A DNA stretch of 64,000 bases from Golubevia sp. BC0850 (GCA_012976225.1 JAAVVG010000009.1:62001-126000); one strand, 5' to 3'; positions 1-12,181 are shown, counted from the first letter of the stretch. The notes: generated by a model not told the origin, from the sequence alone. Numbers and translations are program-made.

Positions 1-2326
1 GTGGCTCCAGCTACCGCCGATCCAATCGCTCCTCCAAGTTTTGTGAAGAGAGCTAGTAGTGAGATAGTGACTGCCAAGTCGGCACTGAGAAAAGGAGAGC
101 AAAGACAGGGTCAACGAGAACTTCTTGAGATGGTCCTATCCTTTCAAGTTGAACTCACTGAGGGACTGAAGCTTGAGAAGCAACCCTAGAACCAACAACA
201 CTAAGACTCCCCCCAGCGTAGATGCAGACTTGAGTTGCGATGAGGTTGAAAGTAGTAGCTTTGTCACCTCTTGCATAGAGAGTTAAAGCCATTCCTCCTA
301 ATCGTAAGAAGAGACCGGAAAGCTGAAGCATCTTATACCGATGAGTGTATCTTAGCCATAAGCCTGCACAGATTCCACAAGAAGATAGAACGATGGTCGA
401 TAAGTTTTGGAATCTTCCCCACTCAGTCGAAGTCCATTCTGTGATGACGAAAGTGTAAGAAGAGTAATAGATGGCTCTCATGTTTCCAGAAGCGAAGTAG
501 AAGATGTCGATGACACAAGCTAGAATGAAGCTGGAATTGGGAAGGAAGGGTGGGAGAGGTCAGCTGATTTGGGGGAATGAGAAAGAGCTCGACTGAACTC
601 ACGTCTTGTTCTTCAAGATTCTAGTCGGCATCAGCTTGCAAGGAGCGAACTTGATCTCATAAAAGATGAAGAACAAGAAAAGTAACGGTCCCATGATTAA
701 CATTCCTAGCATATCTCCATTCTCCCATCCGTCTTTAGCATTAGGAGCTAGAGAGAAAGGTAAGAAGATTAAAGAAAAAGAAGTTCCCAGAAGGATCAAT
801 CCAATCAAGTCCATCTCAACGGCATATCGTCTAATCAGATCAAACCATCCAACCTTCTTGATACCCGACCTACCAGCCATTTCTCTCATCCTTCTCTCAT
901 AAGGACTAGCGGCGAAGGAAGTTTCTCCCTTCTTAGCGGCTAATTTATCGGCCTTAAACAGAATAACAATAGCAGGTAAAACGAGCATGGGAATGATGAT
1001 GACGAACATTCCATAACCTAATCTCCAAGCATCTTTATCAATTAACTTTCCAGCTATATTGGCTCCTACGAAGGAAAAGACCAGATTTGGAGCCGCTGTC
1101 AGGGCATGCATAAAGCCTCTCCATTCTAAAGGTGATAGATCCGCAACTATGATATCTGAAACCAGAGCCAGACCTGCTTCTCCAACCGTTGCTATCACTC
1201 TACCAGCTGAGAACTGAAAGATTGTGGCTGAGAAGGTGATTAGGAGATATCCGATTACGTAGAGAGAGAGGACGAAGGAATAGGCATGTTGTCGACTTGA
1301 GATGTCACAGATCTTGGCTATGAAAGGTTTGAAGACAGCAGCTGAAGATTTGAAGGAGGGTTTGCTGAGGTTAGCAATGCGCTTTCGATTCGAAGGACTC
1401 ACTAGTCAAAACAGACTCACTGATGATGCTTTCAGCTACCGAAACGGCAGCTATGAGAGAGTGCCGCTTGAAAGAGGCGAGAGCAAATGGAAGAAATAGA
1501 GAAGTAGTAGACATGTCCAGGGTGAAAGCGAACACGACACCTGAGAAAGAAAGAGGTGAGTGAGATGAGGTCAGAACTTTGGCTCAGGAGGCGAGGCACC
1601 GACCGTCTCTTCTCCCTTCTATCGCTCTTTGATGAGGCTCAAACGAGCAGCACCATGGCGGAGATGGTTGGAGCTTGCTTCACAGAGAAGAAGGACTCTT
1701 CTGTCTTGAGATTGAAGTGAGGAGCGACTTGCCTCCACTGACCAAACACACCAACACTTGACATCAGATGACTCACCAGCGATAGCACCATACAGAGTCC
1801 AAACAGCCATCCTGTTATTGCCAAATGTTCTATAGAGAGCTTCTATCTTAGCTACTCCGGCCTGCTGAGCCTGTCTCTGCTCTTCCAAAGCTCCATTGTC
1901 ATCCCCTTCTCCATCCTCATCATCATCCTCTTCTCCCTCTCCCCGTCGCTCATAATCAACTCCATCAGCATCATAGTTTCCAAGTAGCCTCCTTCCTTCG
2001 GATCTACCCATACTGTTGTGAGGAGTAGCTTGATAACTGTTCATACTTGATCTCCTAAAATGTTGAATTGACTCTACGTCAAAGTCTATGTCTTCTTCTC
2101 TGTAATGAGCTGACAGTCTATGAGGTCTTCCCATCGATTCTGAAGATGAATGTGAATGTATGTGATTGATGTTCTCTGAACTTGAAAGTCGATTGGATCT
2201 TAAGGAAGCGACTGATGACTTTGGAGTCAATAGAACTGATCGATTAGGGTTCAGGTTGGCGGAAGAGGAGGAAGAAGGATTGAGAGTACGTCTGTCTGCA
2301 GGAGACAGAGACCGAGGTCGACTCAT
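1..2326 (-). CDS. SIT/ARN-type siderophore-iron MFS transporter (C-terminus beyond window)
   Basis: Plasma- or endosomal-membrane importer of ferric siderophores, major facilitator superfamily. Proposed exons on the minus strand: 2326-1777, 1540-1421, 1341-603, 530-159 and 84-1, all in phase. The first about 180 residues are cytosolic, Ser-rich and acidic and end in a family-typical linker, VAKIEALYRTFG. The membrane part starts with FTLDMSTTSLFLPFA; then come AVFKPFIAKICDISSR and GRVIATVGEAGLALVSDI, as in the ARN/SIT family. The last visible exon contains the family motif SVPHADLAV followed by GGAIGSAVAGA. The gene runs off the left edge, so the last transmembrane segments are missing. The intron between 1420 and 1342 is the least certain, because a nearer acceptor would break the frame. 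The family is clear; the exact siderophore cannot be read from sequence. Confidence 0.9.
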
Positions 2327-2800
2327 GATTCAAGTCTGCCTATTTGTAGTAGACTGTGAAGTTGAGGTGTGTAGGGAAGATGGATAGATCCGGATCAGTA
2401 GGGTGTGATGATCGATAGTGCGCCAGCTCCTCCGACTTCAAACTGAATGAGAGGTCAGAATCGATTTTGAGGCAACCCTTTGAATCTAGTAAATTATTTA
2501 AAGTATTGGTTCTTGGGTCCAGAAATCCAGATTTTGAAGGAAGGAATCTTCCTTCCGAGGAGCGAAGCTCTGAGATCTGAGGTTGTATGAAGTTTTTTTT
2601 TTCCTTTCCTCCCACCATATACTATACTCTGAATCTTTCCCTTGCTTCCTTCATCTGCTCATTTCCCAGCTTGAATACTTCCTCAAGAGTTCTCAAGACC
2701 TTCAGAAGTAGCACCCGTTTTCTATTCTCCCTCTTCAAGACCCAGATCTCTCCTTTGAGGCTTTAACCCCTCTCCCCTTCTCCCTTATCTACCGATTGAA

Positions 2801-4110
2801 ATGATTGCGCTCAACAGTACGGAAAACCTTTCAGTGGCACCAGCGTATGTACTATGCAGGTTCAAAGTTCCGAGTAGCTCTCGACACTGACGTCTCATGC
2901 TTTATCCCTTGCTCTATACCTCAAAGGCCCTGGACTCTCCAAGCAGAATCGTGGCTGTTCTTAGGCTACCACTCAAATTCTCAAATCCATCAGATTCAAT
3001 CCGAGCCTCTGAAAAGTCAAGAAAACCTTGTCCTCTCCGCCAATGCCAGAATCGAACAAGCAGCGGGTCTTTTCCCGGGAAGCTATCACCCTTTGGAGGA
3101 CCTTCCGGATGTTCTCAGAGTCGGCGAGAAACCTGAAAGGCTGAAAAGAGATCAATTCGAAGGAGGCCTGTGTGGTTGGATCTTGTTTAGGTTAGTGATT
3201 GGGTCAACAGGAAATGAAGAGCTTGGTGAGGCCTATTGCAACATCCCTCAGCTGTGCTAACATCATAGCTGTCTTATTTGTTTTGTCTTCGCCAGGTACT
3301 CGGAGTCTCCAGTCGGTCCATACGACGAAGTGAGTCCAGCTATGATGTCACCTTTGAGATTTGAAAGTGCATATCCAGCTTCCCACAAAAGCGAAGCTTT
3401 GCCTCTGCTCTACGCCTCAAGACTGATCTCTTTTGCACCTTCAATGACTATCTCCATGTCATCAGCTGATCTACGTAGCCGGCTCTTTCGAGTCTCCAGA
3501 AACCTCTACCACCGGTCTTCGCATCACTAACATCGTCGTCTCCTCGGAAGCATCAACTCTTTCAGGAAGATCAAATTGGAATATCCCAAAACACCTGGCT
3601 GAGTTCAAGTGGTCCGATCCAGTGTATTCAGAGAACTTTTCCGAACCTCAAAGCCTAGAGGTCTTTCATCCGGCAGCTTCACCTTTGAACTCTACCGACC
3701 CATTCTTCTCAACAAGTTTTGAACCCACTCTTTCTACAATCATTCCTCCAATTATCTCTTCAATCATCCCTTCCTTTCCATTGAATACCAAATTTCCCAT
3801 CTTGGAAGAGCTCTTCAACCTGATTCAACCAAATTTACTTCCATCAGGACTTTATGCAAATCAGACTTTCAAAAGGATTCAAGTTGGCACGGAGGATGGA
3901 GTTTATAGAGCTACTGCTCCTACTTTCAAAGGATCTTTCGAGCTGGCTTCTTCGAGTCCTAACTTGAGAAAAGAGGGAAAAGATGCAAGCTATGGAGATG
4001 GGAGAAGTTTCCCAGTTGGGTCAAACATGTTGGGAGTTGGTGTTCATTTCAAGCATGTTGAAGTGGAGTTTCCACTGAGCGAAGAGTATGCTGTGGGAGG
4101 GAAGAAGTGA
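2801..4110 (+). CDS. acetoacetate-decarboxylase-like protein, fungal type
   Basis: Exons 2801-2844, 2927-3190, 3296-3329 and 3466-4110 join in frame to 328 residues. Motifs in order: PWTLQAESWLFLGYH, then GGLCGWILFRYSESPVGPYDE, then LIYVAGSFESPETSTTGLRI, then SNWNIPKHLAEFKWSDP. That order is typical of fungal proteins of the acetoacetate-decarboxylase superfamily, which share the fold but often have no proven reaction. I did not find an obvious equivalent of the bacterial catalytic lysine, so decarboxylase activity is not assured. The 34-nt third exon is unusually small but is fixed by the YSESPVGPYDE motif. The gene stands alone, convergent with nothing and divergent from the transporter to its left. 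Substrate unknown. Confidence 0.82.
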
Positions 4111-4627
4111 GGCCATGCGGTTCAAGAAGTTGTTGGGTGTCAGTGAATACCTCAGAAGGAAGATCTCAGAAAAGCCGATTTAGGAGAAAAAGGTGAAGCC
4201 TGATGTTACCATGAAAGAACATTCCACGAAGTATTATATTCCACATTGTCCGCCGTTGTATTCCACTCCTGATTGATAGAGATCAATGCATCGCTCTCGC
4301 GAGCCTCCTGAGAACAGGAGAACTGAAAAGGCGAGCGGTGAGATAGGAGAAGTGGTTCTTACTCCAGAAGTACTTGCCGTTTGCATTGCCCTACACATGA
4401 AATTCGAGGCAATAGAAACATTTCAAAGGCATTTGTTCACTGCCTGGCCTTCCAGCCTTTCCTCCCGAGCCCAATCCAGAGTGGCTTTCTCGAGATTCCG
4501 AACGATCGACGAGATGCGATTAAATTTTGGATTCTTCTCGCGACTTCCAGCGTTTTCTTTTCGTTCTTTCAACACCATCCTCATCTACACTCCTTCTTCA
4601 TCTACAAGAGCAAGGATGGATGGCTAG

Positions 4628-5488
4628 GCAGACGTTCTTCAAGCCCTCAATCCTCTATTTGACTCCGCATCTTTCTACCTTCAAGGACTAAAAATCATAG
4701 TAGAGGTGGTTCAAATTACTCTCCCGTGTTTCAAATCGAGAGAACGCAAGACAGAAGAATGGAACGCTCTCTCGGATGGGACCTTCGATCTCCGACACCA
4801 ACCTCTGGCCAAACCATCAGTCTCGACGCGTACATTTGGAATCAGATTTGGATCTTCTGTATAGTTCAACGCTCAGAAAGAGGATCTCAATGGGAAAAGA
4901 GAAGTTCAACTCTCGAAGTCGAAATGCCGTTTCCCACCACCATTCTTCGAAGAAGACGGAGGCAAAGACGAGAAACTGTCATCAGGACGCTTGCTACGAG
5001 AGCGAGTCGAATGGGATTTTTGAAGCTGTTTCGGAATTACCGTCGGTTTTCACAAACAGAGATCAGATGTGAGGAACTGGCAGGAGATGGTGAACGTGAA
5101 GTTGGGCTTGTCCCACTTCCTACGCTCTCCTTCCTCAAAGTTGGTTCAGTCAACCAACCATCCTCCGGAACCTCAACTCCTCCTCTCTCCTCCGATGATG
5201 GAGCGGTCTATGACTGGGACTTGGACTGTTCTTGCTCAAGATCTCCTCGTCCAAGTGAGCTCACGAAGCAGATCCACTCTGAGGTCCAAGCTCAAGACGT
5301 TTTCGGTAGCGTAGTACATATCGTCTAAGACCCAAGCTCGCGAAGACGTCGAGGACTTCCTTGAGGTGATTGTCGTTGAAAGATGGGATGTTGGAAAGAT
5401 GAAGGTGGGAATGCAGAAGTTTCAGGGAGAGCGGGAGAGGACCAAAGAGCCAATTAGACCTCAACAGCTCTACTATGGTTCAAAGTGA
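4628..5488 (+). pseudogene. decayed open reading frame, family not recognised
   Basis: One frame runs for 286 codons from 4628 to the TGA at 5486 with only three internal stops, at 4862, 5021 and 5312; a random frame of this length should hold about a dozen. The text between the stops has protein-like composition, for example ADVLQALNPLFDSASFYL, STRTFGIRFGSS and RNWQEMVNVKLGLSHFL. An upstream open stretch (about 4381-4620) with FLEIPNDRRDAIKFW may be an earlier exon, since a TAG acceptor lies at 4625-4627. No splice pair I could find removes the internal stops in phase. I read it as a decayed host gene, possibly one of the lineage-specific F-box or BTB-like families, but I do not recognise the family. 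It could still be a real gene whose introns I missed. Confidence 0.35.
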
Positions 5489-7159
5489 AGAGTCGAAGAG
5501 TCAAGGAGAGAGAGAGAGAGAGAGAGAATTACCTCTCACGGAAGAAGTAAAAGGAACCTGAAAGAAAATCTAGGATCACCTCCAACGAAAACGGAATGGA
5601 AAGGAGGAACTAAACTGGAACCATCAACGTGGATCGATCCAGCCAAGGAAGGACAACGCGAAGATCAAGACTGAAAGCCAAAAAATCCAAAACAGAAATC
5701 AAAGAGAATGGGAACCAAAACCACAACCAAAAAATCAAGGATAAAAACCGCTTCGACGCTAGACGAATACGCAGGTCGCTTCCCCTACTGGGTCGAAGGA
5801 CTGCTACCTTTTCGTAGTTCCTCGGAACAATCATCAAGGTGGAAACTCAAGCTCCCTCGGAGACGTCTTCTGTGTTGGACCCAGCCGGCCTGCGGTCCTC
5901 CAGACAGACGTCCTAGAGAGCTTCTCATACCCTTTTCCACCTCATCAACTCTCATTCTCTTTCATACCACTCTGTTTTCGACCAAGACCAAAACATTCTG
6001 CTCTGCACATCTTCAACTCTTCCTTGTCCATCTATTCAAGCGATCACTAGCTTCTGCAGGTGCCCACAACGTTCCAGAAATCAAATTTCAACGTGATCCT
6101 TCCGGCTTCCTTTCTTCAAGTTCCTCAATGCTAAACTTCTCGACTATTCTCTTCAACTGTTTTGCTCTCAACTCCGCATACTCTACTCGGGAACCAAACT
6201 CCAGCTGCTCTCACTTGCAGTAATTTCATCTTCTCCACCGAACTCGCAAGACCTCGAATCCCTGTTCAACGTCCAGTGATCTCGCGGAAAGAGAATCTCT
6301 CATCAAGTTCCTGCCAATTCCGTCAAAAGAAATCTTTCTCGTTCCCGTATTTTTGTTATGTTCCATTTTTTTGTCCCTTTTTTCTTTTCCCTCTTTTCCC
6401 CTTCTGTCCGCGCAACCTTCATAAGTCCTATTCACCCTTCTGTTCTTCGACTTCATGTTTTTGTTCTTCGCCTAATTTCGTCCCAGCTACTCTCTCTTAA
6501 TGGACACTCTCCCCTTCTAATCTTTTTTCGTTGCTGCTTCTCTTCAATAATCGGACATTCTACCACTACTTTATTTCATGTTCTTGCTAATATTCACTCT
6601 TTCTGTTCGGGCATTTCCCATTTGTACCTCGCCTGCGTTCTTTGAATCTCATCATTCCTTTCGCCGCCTCTCGCTTTTGCTTCTGTTTGTTGTGTCTCAT
6701 ACTGGCCTTTCAGACTAAGTCTTAGAGATGGGTACCAGTCAATTGTATGCCATTCCAGACTTCACAAATGTCTCAACCTGCTTCGTTATGAACATCCCGC
6801 TGTCCTTTCTTGCCAAACTGTTGACCCCCCCCCCTTTGTCTCGCTCGAGATTAGTCACCAAAGAGGTTCAACAATCCAAAACAGATCATTGCTTAGTAGG
6901 CGACTGAACCAAAACGATCTACTTTCTTTTTGCTACTTTCTTTCCATCTCATCGTTAGAGAACGAAGGGATTCACAAGACGCTGACGATCAGAGGAGTTT
7001 TCTTCGAAGAACTCGTAGGATGATCCTCCGTCAGCAAGCAGATGAAAAGGGTGAAATTAGAATGAACGAATGAGAAGCTCTAAAAGTACAAGATTACCAG
7101 ACTGCATTCATTAATGAAACAAAAAAGACGAGAAACCAAAGAAGGCCCCCATCCCCCAC
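5489..7159 (+). other. gene-poor, pyrimidine-rich stretch
   Basis: No reading frame here shows convincing coding character. The plus strand is rich in C/T from about 5900 to 6700, and there is a run of nine C residues near 6827. A 171-codon frame at 5708-6223 looks like chance: its composition is Ser/Leu/Pro from pyrimidine tracts, with no domain. I see no tRNA or rRNA. It may hold long untranslated leaders or a non-coding transcript, which sequence alone cannot show. Confidence 0.5.
5505..5527. repeat. GA dinucleotide microsatellite
   Basis: About eleven GA units in a row just downstream of the decayed frame. Simple slippage repeat with no further signal. Confidence 0.9.
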
Positions 7160-8834
7160 TTAACCGACTTTTCTAGCTCCCCTAACAGCAGCACCCAAAC
7201 AGGTCAACATGAACTGTTCTCTCCTTGGAACCTTGAACTGACTTTTAAGTTCACTATCTTCCATTTGATAATCCATCCCATCCTCTTCCACTTCCTCCTC
7301 CTCCTCTTGAATTTCCACCTTTCTATCATCATCAATTTCCTTAACCTTAAAAACGACCCCAAGTACTTCTTTCAAATCTCTCAGCATGGTAATACTCTGT
7401 TTAGTTAATCTACCAAGAAGAACTCTACCAACATCTTCCGGACCACAAGCCATTAACAAAAGTACCATAGATTGATGACTTCTATCAATACAACCACCCA
7501 AACTCAAATTTTCCAATAAAATCTTAACAGCTTTATTAGCAACGTTTTCAGGAGTGTTTTTTTCTACATCAAAGTCTTTTGAACCTTGAGGTTGAGAAAC
7601 GAAAGAACCAGAATGAATAGCACCAGTGGTTGAAACAGTTAATAAAGATAAAGAGTAACCACTTGATTTTCCACCATCTTCACCTCTATAGAGATCACTG
7701 AAAACGTATAAATCTGGTATATATCGATTTAAAATTCTACGAGTTTCATCAACCATTCGATTTGACATTTGAGGTGAAACTCTGGTGGCAGCTGCTACTC
7801 CTCTGATTTTTTTGATCCTTCCTGGTGCTACGAAATCTAGAGATCGAAGTAAACCTCCTCCTCCTGAAGAACCTCCTGAACCGGAAACTGGAAGTAATGG
7901 ACAACGGAAAAAAATTGAACCTCCTCCTAAAGGTGCTGAACCTCTTGAGAGAATTCGAAGTTCTAGAGATGAGGCTAAGGATGAAGACGGAGGGAGGAAG
8001 AGCTGGAGAGTTGGGAGAGTTATCGTTCGGAGGATATCGACCTGGATGGGAGAGTAAGAAAAGAGAAAGCTGGGTAAGTGAATTGAACGCTGTTAAAAAG
8101 CTTGGAAAGAAATGAGAAGGTTAAAGCTTCTCACGATTTCCTCTCGAGGTTCACTTTCGACATCGACCGAGATCAGTTTTCCTGGTGATCAGAACACATC
8201 TTACTGTTGAAAGAAGATGCTTCTCCTGAGGTTCTCGAGAGGGGGAGAGAGGCTTCTCTTACTCCAGGCCTCTCCTCCATTTGGATCCAAGCTTCAAGCT
8301 CCTCCTTCCTTCAAGCTGTCTTTCGATTCCGAGATACGAGGTCTTTCCAACTCACCCCAAGGTCACCCTGACCAGTTGTAATGCCCTTCAAAGTGATGGC
8401 CATTTCCTTCTTTGCAAAAGGAGCCAAAGGAATCAACCATTCCAAAAAGTAACCCACGGGCCTAGAAGTTCCACATTCGTGATTCACAGTTCCACCAGAA
8501 ATGGTTCCAGGCTTGAAGAGGATTGAGGTACCTGTGTTTTGAAAATGGAAAGAGAGAAAAAGGATTGTAAGGTCTCTCTTCTCTTACCTGTTCTCCATCC
8601 AAAGCAGTTCTTTTACTGACCAGTGTAACCAATTTCTACAGTTGTACCATTTGTGCACTTTTCCAACAATCTAAGGAAACCAGCTTCGAAATCTCTTAGA
8701 CCTGGATGTTGATGATCTGGTCTGATCCCATCAATTCGAACAGGTCGAGATGACAGAAGTGATAAAATTAATCGAGGTCGGAAAGATTCATGTCCTGTGA
8801 ATCGCAGAAGTCGAGAATCTCCCGCTGATGGCAT
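7160..8834 (-). CDS. RCL1: RNA 3'-terminal phosphate cyclase-like protein, 18S rRNA processing
   Basis: Exons 8834-8621, 8531-8356 and 8041-7160 give 423 residues. Rcl1 is the U3-snoRNP-associated endonuclease/scaffold of the small-subunit processome in the nucleolus; it partners with the GTPase Bms1 and is tied to cleavage at site A2. The N-terminus has RFTGHESFRPRLILSLLSSR and GLRDFEAGFLRLLEK, followed by GTISGGTVNHECGTSRPVGY, RGSAPLGGGSIFFRCP, RIKKIRGVA and RVSPQMSNRMVDETR. These match Rcl1 rather than the catalytic cyclases. The C-terminal tail carries an acidic loop of Glu residues near 7290-7310. Intron 1 uses a GTCAGT donor (8620), a weak variant also seen in the ECM4 gene here. Intron 2 is long, about 314 nt. 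The gene is divergent from the membrane protein at 9040. Confidence 0.95.
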
Positions 8835-8857
8835 AAAAGTAGAAGTTGGCTTGGATG

Positions 8858-8923
8858 ATAGAATAGGATAGAACAGAATAGGATAGAATAGAGTGGAGTA
8901 GAGTGGAGTAGAGTAGAGTAGAG
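8858..8923. repeat. GAATA/GAGTA pentamer tandem repeat in shared promoter
   Basis: Degenerate pentamers (GATAGAATAG, GAGTGGAGTA, GAGTAGAGTA) fill most of the space between the divergent RCL1 start at 8834 and the membrane-protein start at 9040. Probably a microsatellite; its place in the shared promoter means length changes could alter expression of both genes. Confidence 0.8.
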
Positions 8924-9039
8924 AGCGGTGGTGGGAATTGGGAAAAGATGGAAACTTCCTTCTCCCCCTTCCCCTTCACCTTTGTTTACTACTGCCACTG
9001 CCTTCTAATGCTTCTAAAGAGGTAGCTAAAGCTTTAGAG

Positions 9040-10053
9040 ATGGATCCAATTGCTTCAACTTCCGCCTCAACTCTAACCTCAACCTCGACCTCAACTCCAA
9101 CCCCAACCCCAACCACTTCTTCCAGCATCTCAATTCCAACCACTCCATCCTCCACAACTCTCTCGCCTTCTTCAAGTCCTCATAAATCTCGAAGATCTAT
9201 CGCAAGAGCTTCAGGACTCGGAATTAGGATAGGCTCAAAGGACTGGGGAACCGATTTGGAGCAACAGCGACAACAGCAGCAGCAATCAGGTGGAGAATCA
9301 TTACCTCTAAAGGAAAGGAAAGCTAAAGCTGGACGAGAAAGGGCTGGTTCTAGAAGCACTCAGGGTGGCTCAGTAATAGGAGATGATAACACCACTCTAT
9401 TCGTTGAGAGAGAGGAGCTAGGATTGAAATCACAGACGCAGCAGCAGCCAAGTGCAGGTACAGGGACTCTGATAGGGTCAAGCTCAAATCTGAAGGATGT
9501 CAAACCTCAGTCATCAACTCTAGAATCAATAGAATACCTCTCTGATTCTGATTCTGATTTGGAAGTCAAACATCTCAACTTCACTTCTCCCTCAATGTCA
9601 AACCATCGATCTCCTAATGCTCCTCCTCGATCCTCAGCTCATCTACTAGTACACTCAAGATCTGCACCCCCTTTTGAATCTCAAACTGCTGGAGAAAATC
9701 TCGTCATGTGGGTTTCTATAGGTTTGGTCACTGCTCTTACTGTGGTGGCTGTGTTGATTAGCATAGATGTTATAGATTGGCCTGGAGATGGAATTGGTCT
9801 GAATAGAAGAACAATTGAACCTCGATGGAAGGATTTAGGTTTGGGATTGGAAGCTGAGAGCTTGGTTTTCATTAGAAAGGGATCCAAGAGAAAAGATGAG
9901 AAGGAAGTGGATTTAAGGCGGAGGGAGAAAGTTGGCCAAAATAAACGACGACGACGAGAGATTCGACTCCTTAAAGATCAAGAGAGAGAAGGGAGGGGAT
10001 TGTCATTAGTTACATTTTTGAAGACGAGGGAAACTTCAAAAATGGTAGATTGA
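9040..10053 (+). CDS. hypothetical single-span membrane protein, Ser/Thr-rich
   Basis: Intronless frame of 337 residues from the first in-frame ATG at 9040. The open frame extends upstream to 8938 but without ATG. Residues 1-60 are an almost pure Ser/Thr/Pro tract; then come a Gln run, an acidic SDSDSDLE segment and a single hydrophobic span, MWVSIGLVTALTVVAVLISI (near residue 223), followed by a strongly basic tail with RRRRE. There is no signal peptide, so it is probably a type II or tail-proximal anchored protein with a cytosolic Ser-rich domain. I do not recognise the family. Codon use and the lack of stops over 1 kb support a real gene. Confidence 0.7.
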   Translation: MDPIASTSASTLTSTSTSTPTPTPTTSSSISIPTTPSSTTLSPSSSPHKSRRSIARASGLGIRIGSKDWGTDLEQQRQQQQQSGGESLPLKERKAKAGRERAGSRSTQGGSVIGDDNTTLFVEREELGLKSQTQQQPSAGTGTLIGSSSNLKDVKPQSSTLESIEYLSDSDSDLEVKHLNFTSPSMSNHRSPNAPPRSSAHLLVHSRSAPPFESQTAGENLVMWVSIGLVTALTVVAVLISIDVIDWPGDGIGLNRRTIEPRWKDLGLGLEAESLVFIRKGSKRKDEKEVDLRRREKVGQNKRRRREIRLLKDQEREGRGLSLVTFLKTRETSKMVD

Positions 10054-10669
10054 AAGACAAAATGAAGAGCTTAACTTAAAGATATACCTCAACTTTCCCC
10101 CTCAAAACTCAGATTTAAATCGATTTTAATGAAATCCTTTCAAAACTCCTGTGTATCAACTTCTTTTGATTTGTGACCTCACTCCATCATTTGTTCATAT
10201 CTTCTTCAACTCATTGCTCCTTCAATCAATTCCTATTTGCAGAGTGTCCATTTCGATTTCCACGCTAGGGAAAAGAAGTTGGATCTTCCTTCTTGGGTCA
10301 CTTCTCGTTGATTTCCAGCACTGCTTTTTTACTGATTTGATTACGCTGGAACAAAAAGAGAAAAAAAAGGGAGAGAACGATAGCTTGGGAACCTATTTAA
10401 CTGGTGGGCGTCAAGAATTGGGAAGTTTCGAGACGAGATGGGGGAATTGGAATGGAGGGTTTTCGAGCAAAAGAGAAAGGTTTGGAGGAGAGCGTGTTAT
10501 GGGACTAGTAAGGTGAAACGAGAGAAAGAAGTAGTGTACAAAAGGAGGTTGAAAGGAAGAAGGGAGGCTTATATCGTGAAAGAAGAAGGGGATAGAGAGT
10601 AACAACTCAAGAGTCAACTTTGTGCTCAACTCTCAAAGGTAAGACCTCCTTGTGACCTCAAAGTCTTGT
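10054..10669. other. intergenic, 3' ends of two convergent genes
   Basis: Space between the ends of the plus-strand membrane protein and minus-strand ATG8. AT-rich and A/G-rich runs, nothing coding that I can support; probably both 3' untranslated regions. Confidence 0.5.
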
Positions 10670-12181
10670 TCACGCTTCAATTCCAAAGGTGTTTTCTCCG
10701 GAGTAGCTGAAAAGTTGAGTGTTGGAAGAGGAAAGAAAGGTCAACAAGGGATTGGAACATGAAGATCAAAAAGGTCGTCTCTCAATTCTTCAGGTCAGTT
10801 TGATATACTCACCTAACGTATAAGAATCCATCTTCATCTCTGTGTTCTTCGTAGATCGCGCTCATTAGAGCTGCAGTGGCAGGTAAGACTTCATCTACAA
10901 AAATAAAGATGGCTTTCTCTGGAGCTAGTTTGATACGCTTGCGAATGACGTAGACAAATTGTCCTACTGTTAGATCCTGTTGGAGATAGTTAGAAGAGAT
11001 GAATTTGGAAGATCAGAAACCAGATCGAAGATGGAATCAAGGATTTCAAAAGCATTCAAATCGACATCTGAAAGACCCAACCAAGTTCAGTATTCATCTT
11101 TACCCAGAAATGGCTCTACATCATCAAATCTCTCGAGATCAATCAAAATTCTCATTCAACCAAAGTCTCATTTCTGCTGGTAAGCTCCGGTCAGTTCTTC
11201 CCTTCTTTTGCCTTTCCCTGAAAGAAACTATCTCTCCTCTCATGCCAACTGATCGACCAATTGTTTCTCGACCTCAATCTATAAAGACACTAACCGATGG
11301 TACTAGGTACTTCTTCTTGTCGATCGTAGGAATATCCGTTCTGTCCGCTTTCTCACAGATGACCTAGGGAGGAGGGTCAGGAGGGAGGAAAAGGAAGGGA
11401 AGGGTCAGACATAGTTGGGTAAAGCTGGGCAAGGCAGCGGAAGCGACCTCAAAAGATCTCAGCTATTTATGAATGCCTCGTTTGGAATACGCAGGAAGAT
11501 CTCGATGTCTCTTATGATCTAAAGGTGTCAGTGGCTCGACTTTTTGAGTGGCCTCTGGACTGGACCCAACTTCACTCCTCCCCGCTCAGTAGATGTTCTC
11601 TGAAACCCTCAGATGAAAGTTCCAATGTGAACAACTCAGTCCGACTTTCTATACCCTAACCAAGATCTTCCGTTTCATCTCAACCTTCTTTGAGAGTTGG
11701 GAACTGATGCGGAAACTGCGCAACCGAACCGACTCAACTCAATCTCTCTTTCAAGATGATTAGCAGATCTAAGAGACTCTTGATTTCGTTGATCATGGTC
11801 ACTGAAATTCAATTTGAGTACTGCTTCAACTTCTGCACTACTGTCTTCACCAGCGTCTGAGATCAAGGCGACCCGGATTGGCAGTCAAAGGGGAGTAGAG
11901 ATGGCTGGGCTGGTACTCACTGGGATACGATCTGGGTACTTGGTTCTGATACGCTCAGCTTCTGCTTTACGTTTCTCTGTAGAATTGAAATGAGCAAGAG
12001 AGGAGAGGAACGCGAAGGAGAGAGGAGGGAGTCAGCAGGGGACTTGGGGGTGTTGTTGTTGAGCGATGATAAGGAGAGAGATGAGCAGATTGAGCCAGTT
12101 GAAGGAACATGGTAGAATGATTGAGAGGATTTATTCGATTGACTAACCGAAAGGATGTTCATCTTTAAATTTGGAGCGCAT
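10670..12181 (-). CDS. ATG8: ubiquitin-like autophagy protein Atg8
   Basis: Five exons, 12181-12148, 11976-11921, 11363-11295, 10976-10813 and 10706-10670, join in phase to 119 residues. Atg8 is conjugated to phosphatidylethanolamine on growing autophagosome membranes by Atg7, Atg3 and Atg12-Atg5, and it recruits cargo receptors. Visible hallmarks: [11 protein letters not shown] at the start, [39 protein letters not shown], and the C-terminus YSGENTFG. Gly116 is followed by Ile-Glu-Ala, so Atg4 must trim three residues before lipidation. No other gene in the window is as densely split for its size; one intron of 557 nt (11364-11920) is unusually long for this genome. It is head-to-head with TRAPPC13, 122 bp apart. 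Confidence 0.97.

Noticed and set aside
1383-1421. A 19-nt intron in the siderophore transporter (GTGAGT...CTAG)
   Set aside because: Too short for normal splicing; a later acceptor gives a usual-length intron and better family similarity (AVFKPFIAKICD).
5708-6223. 171-codon plus-strand frame
   Set aside because: Ser/Leu/Pro composition follows from a pyrimidine-rich tract, and I recognise no domain.
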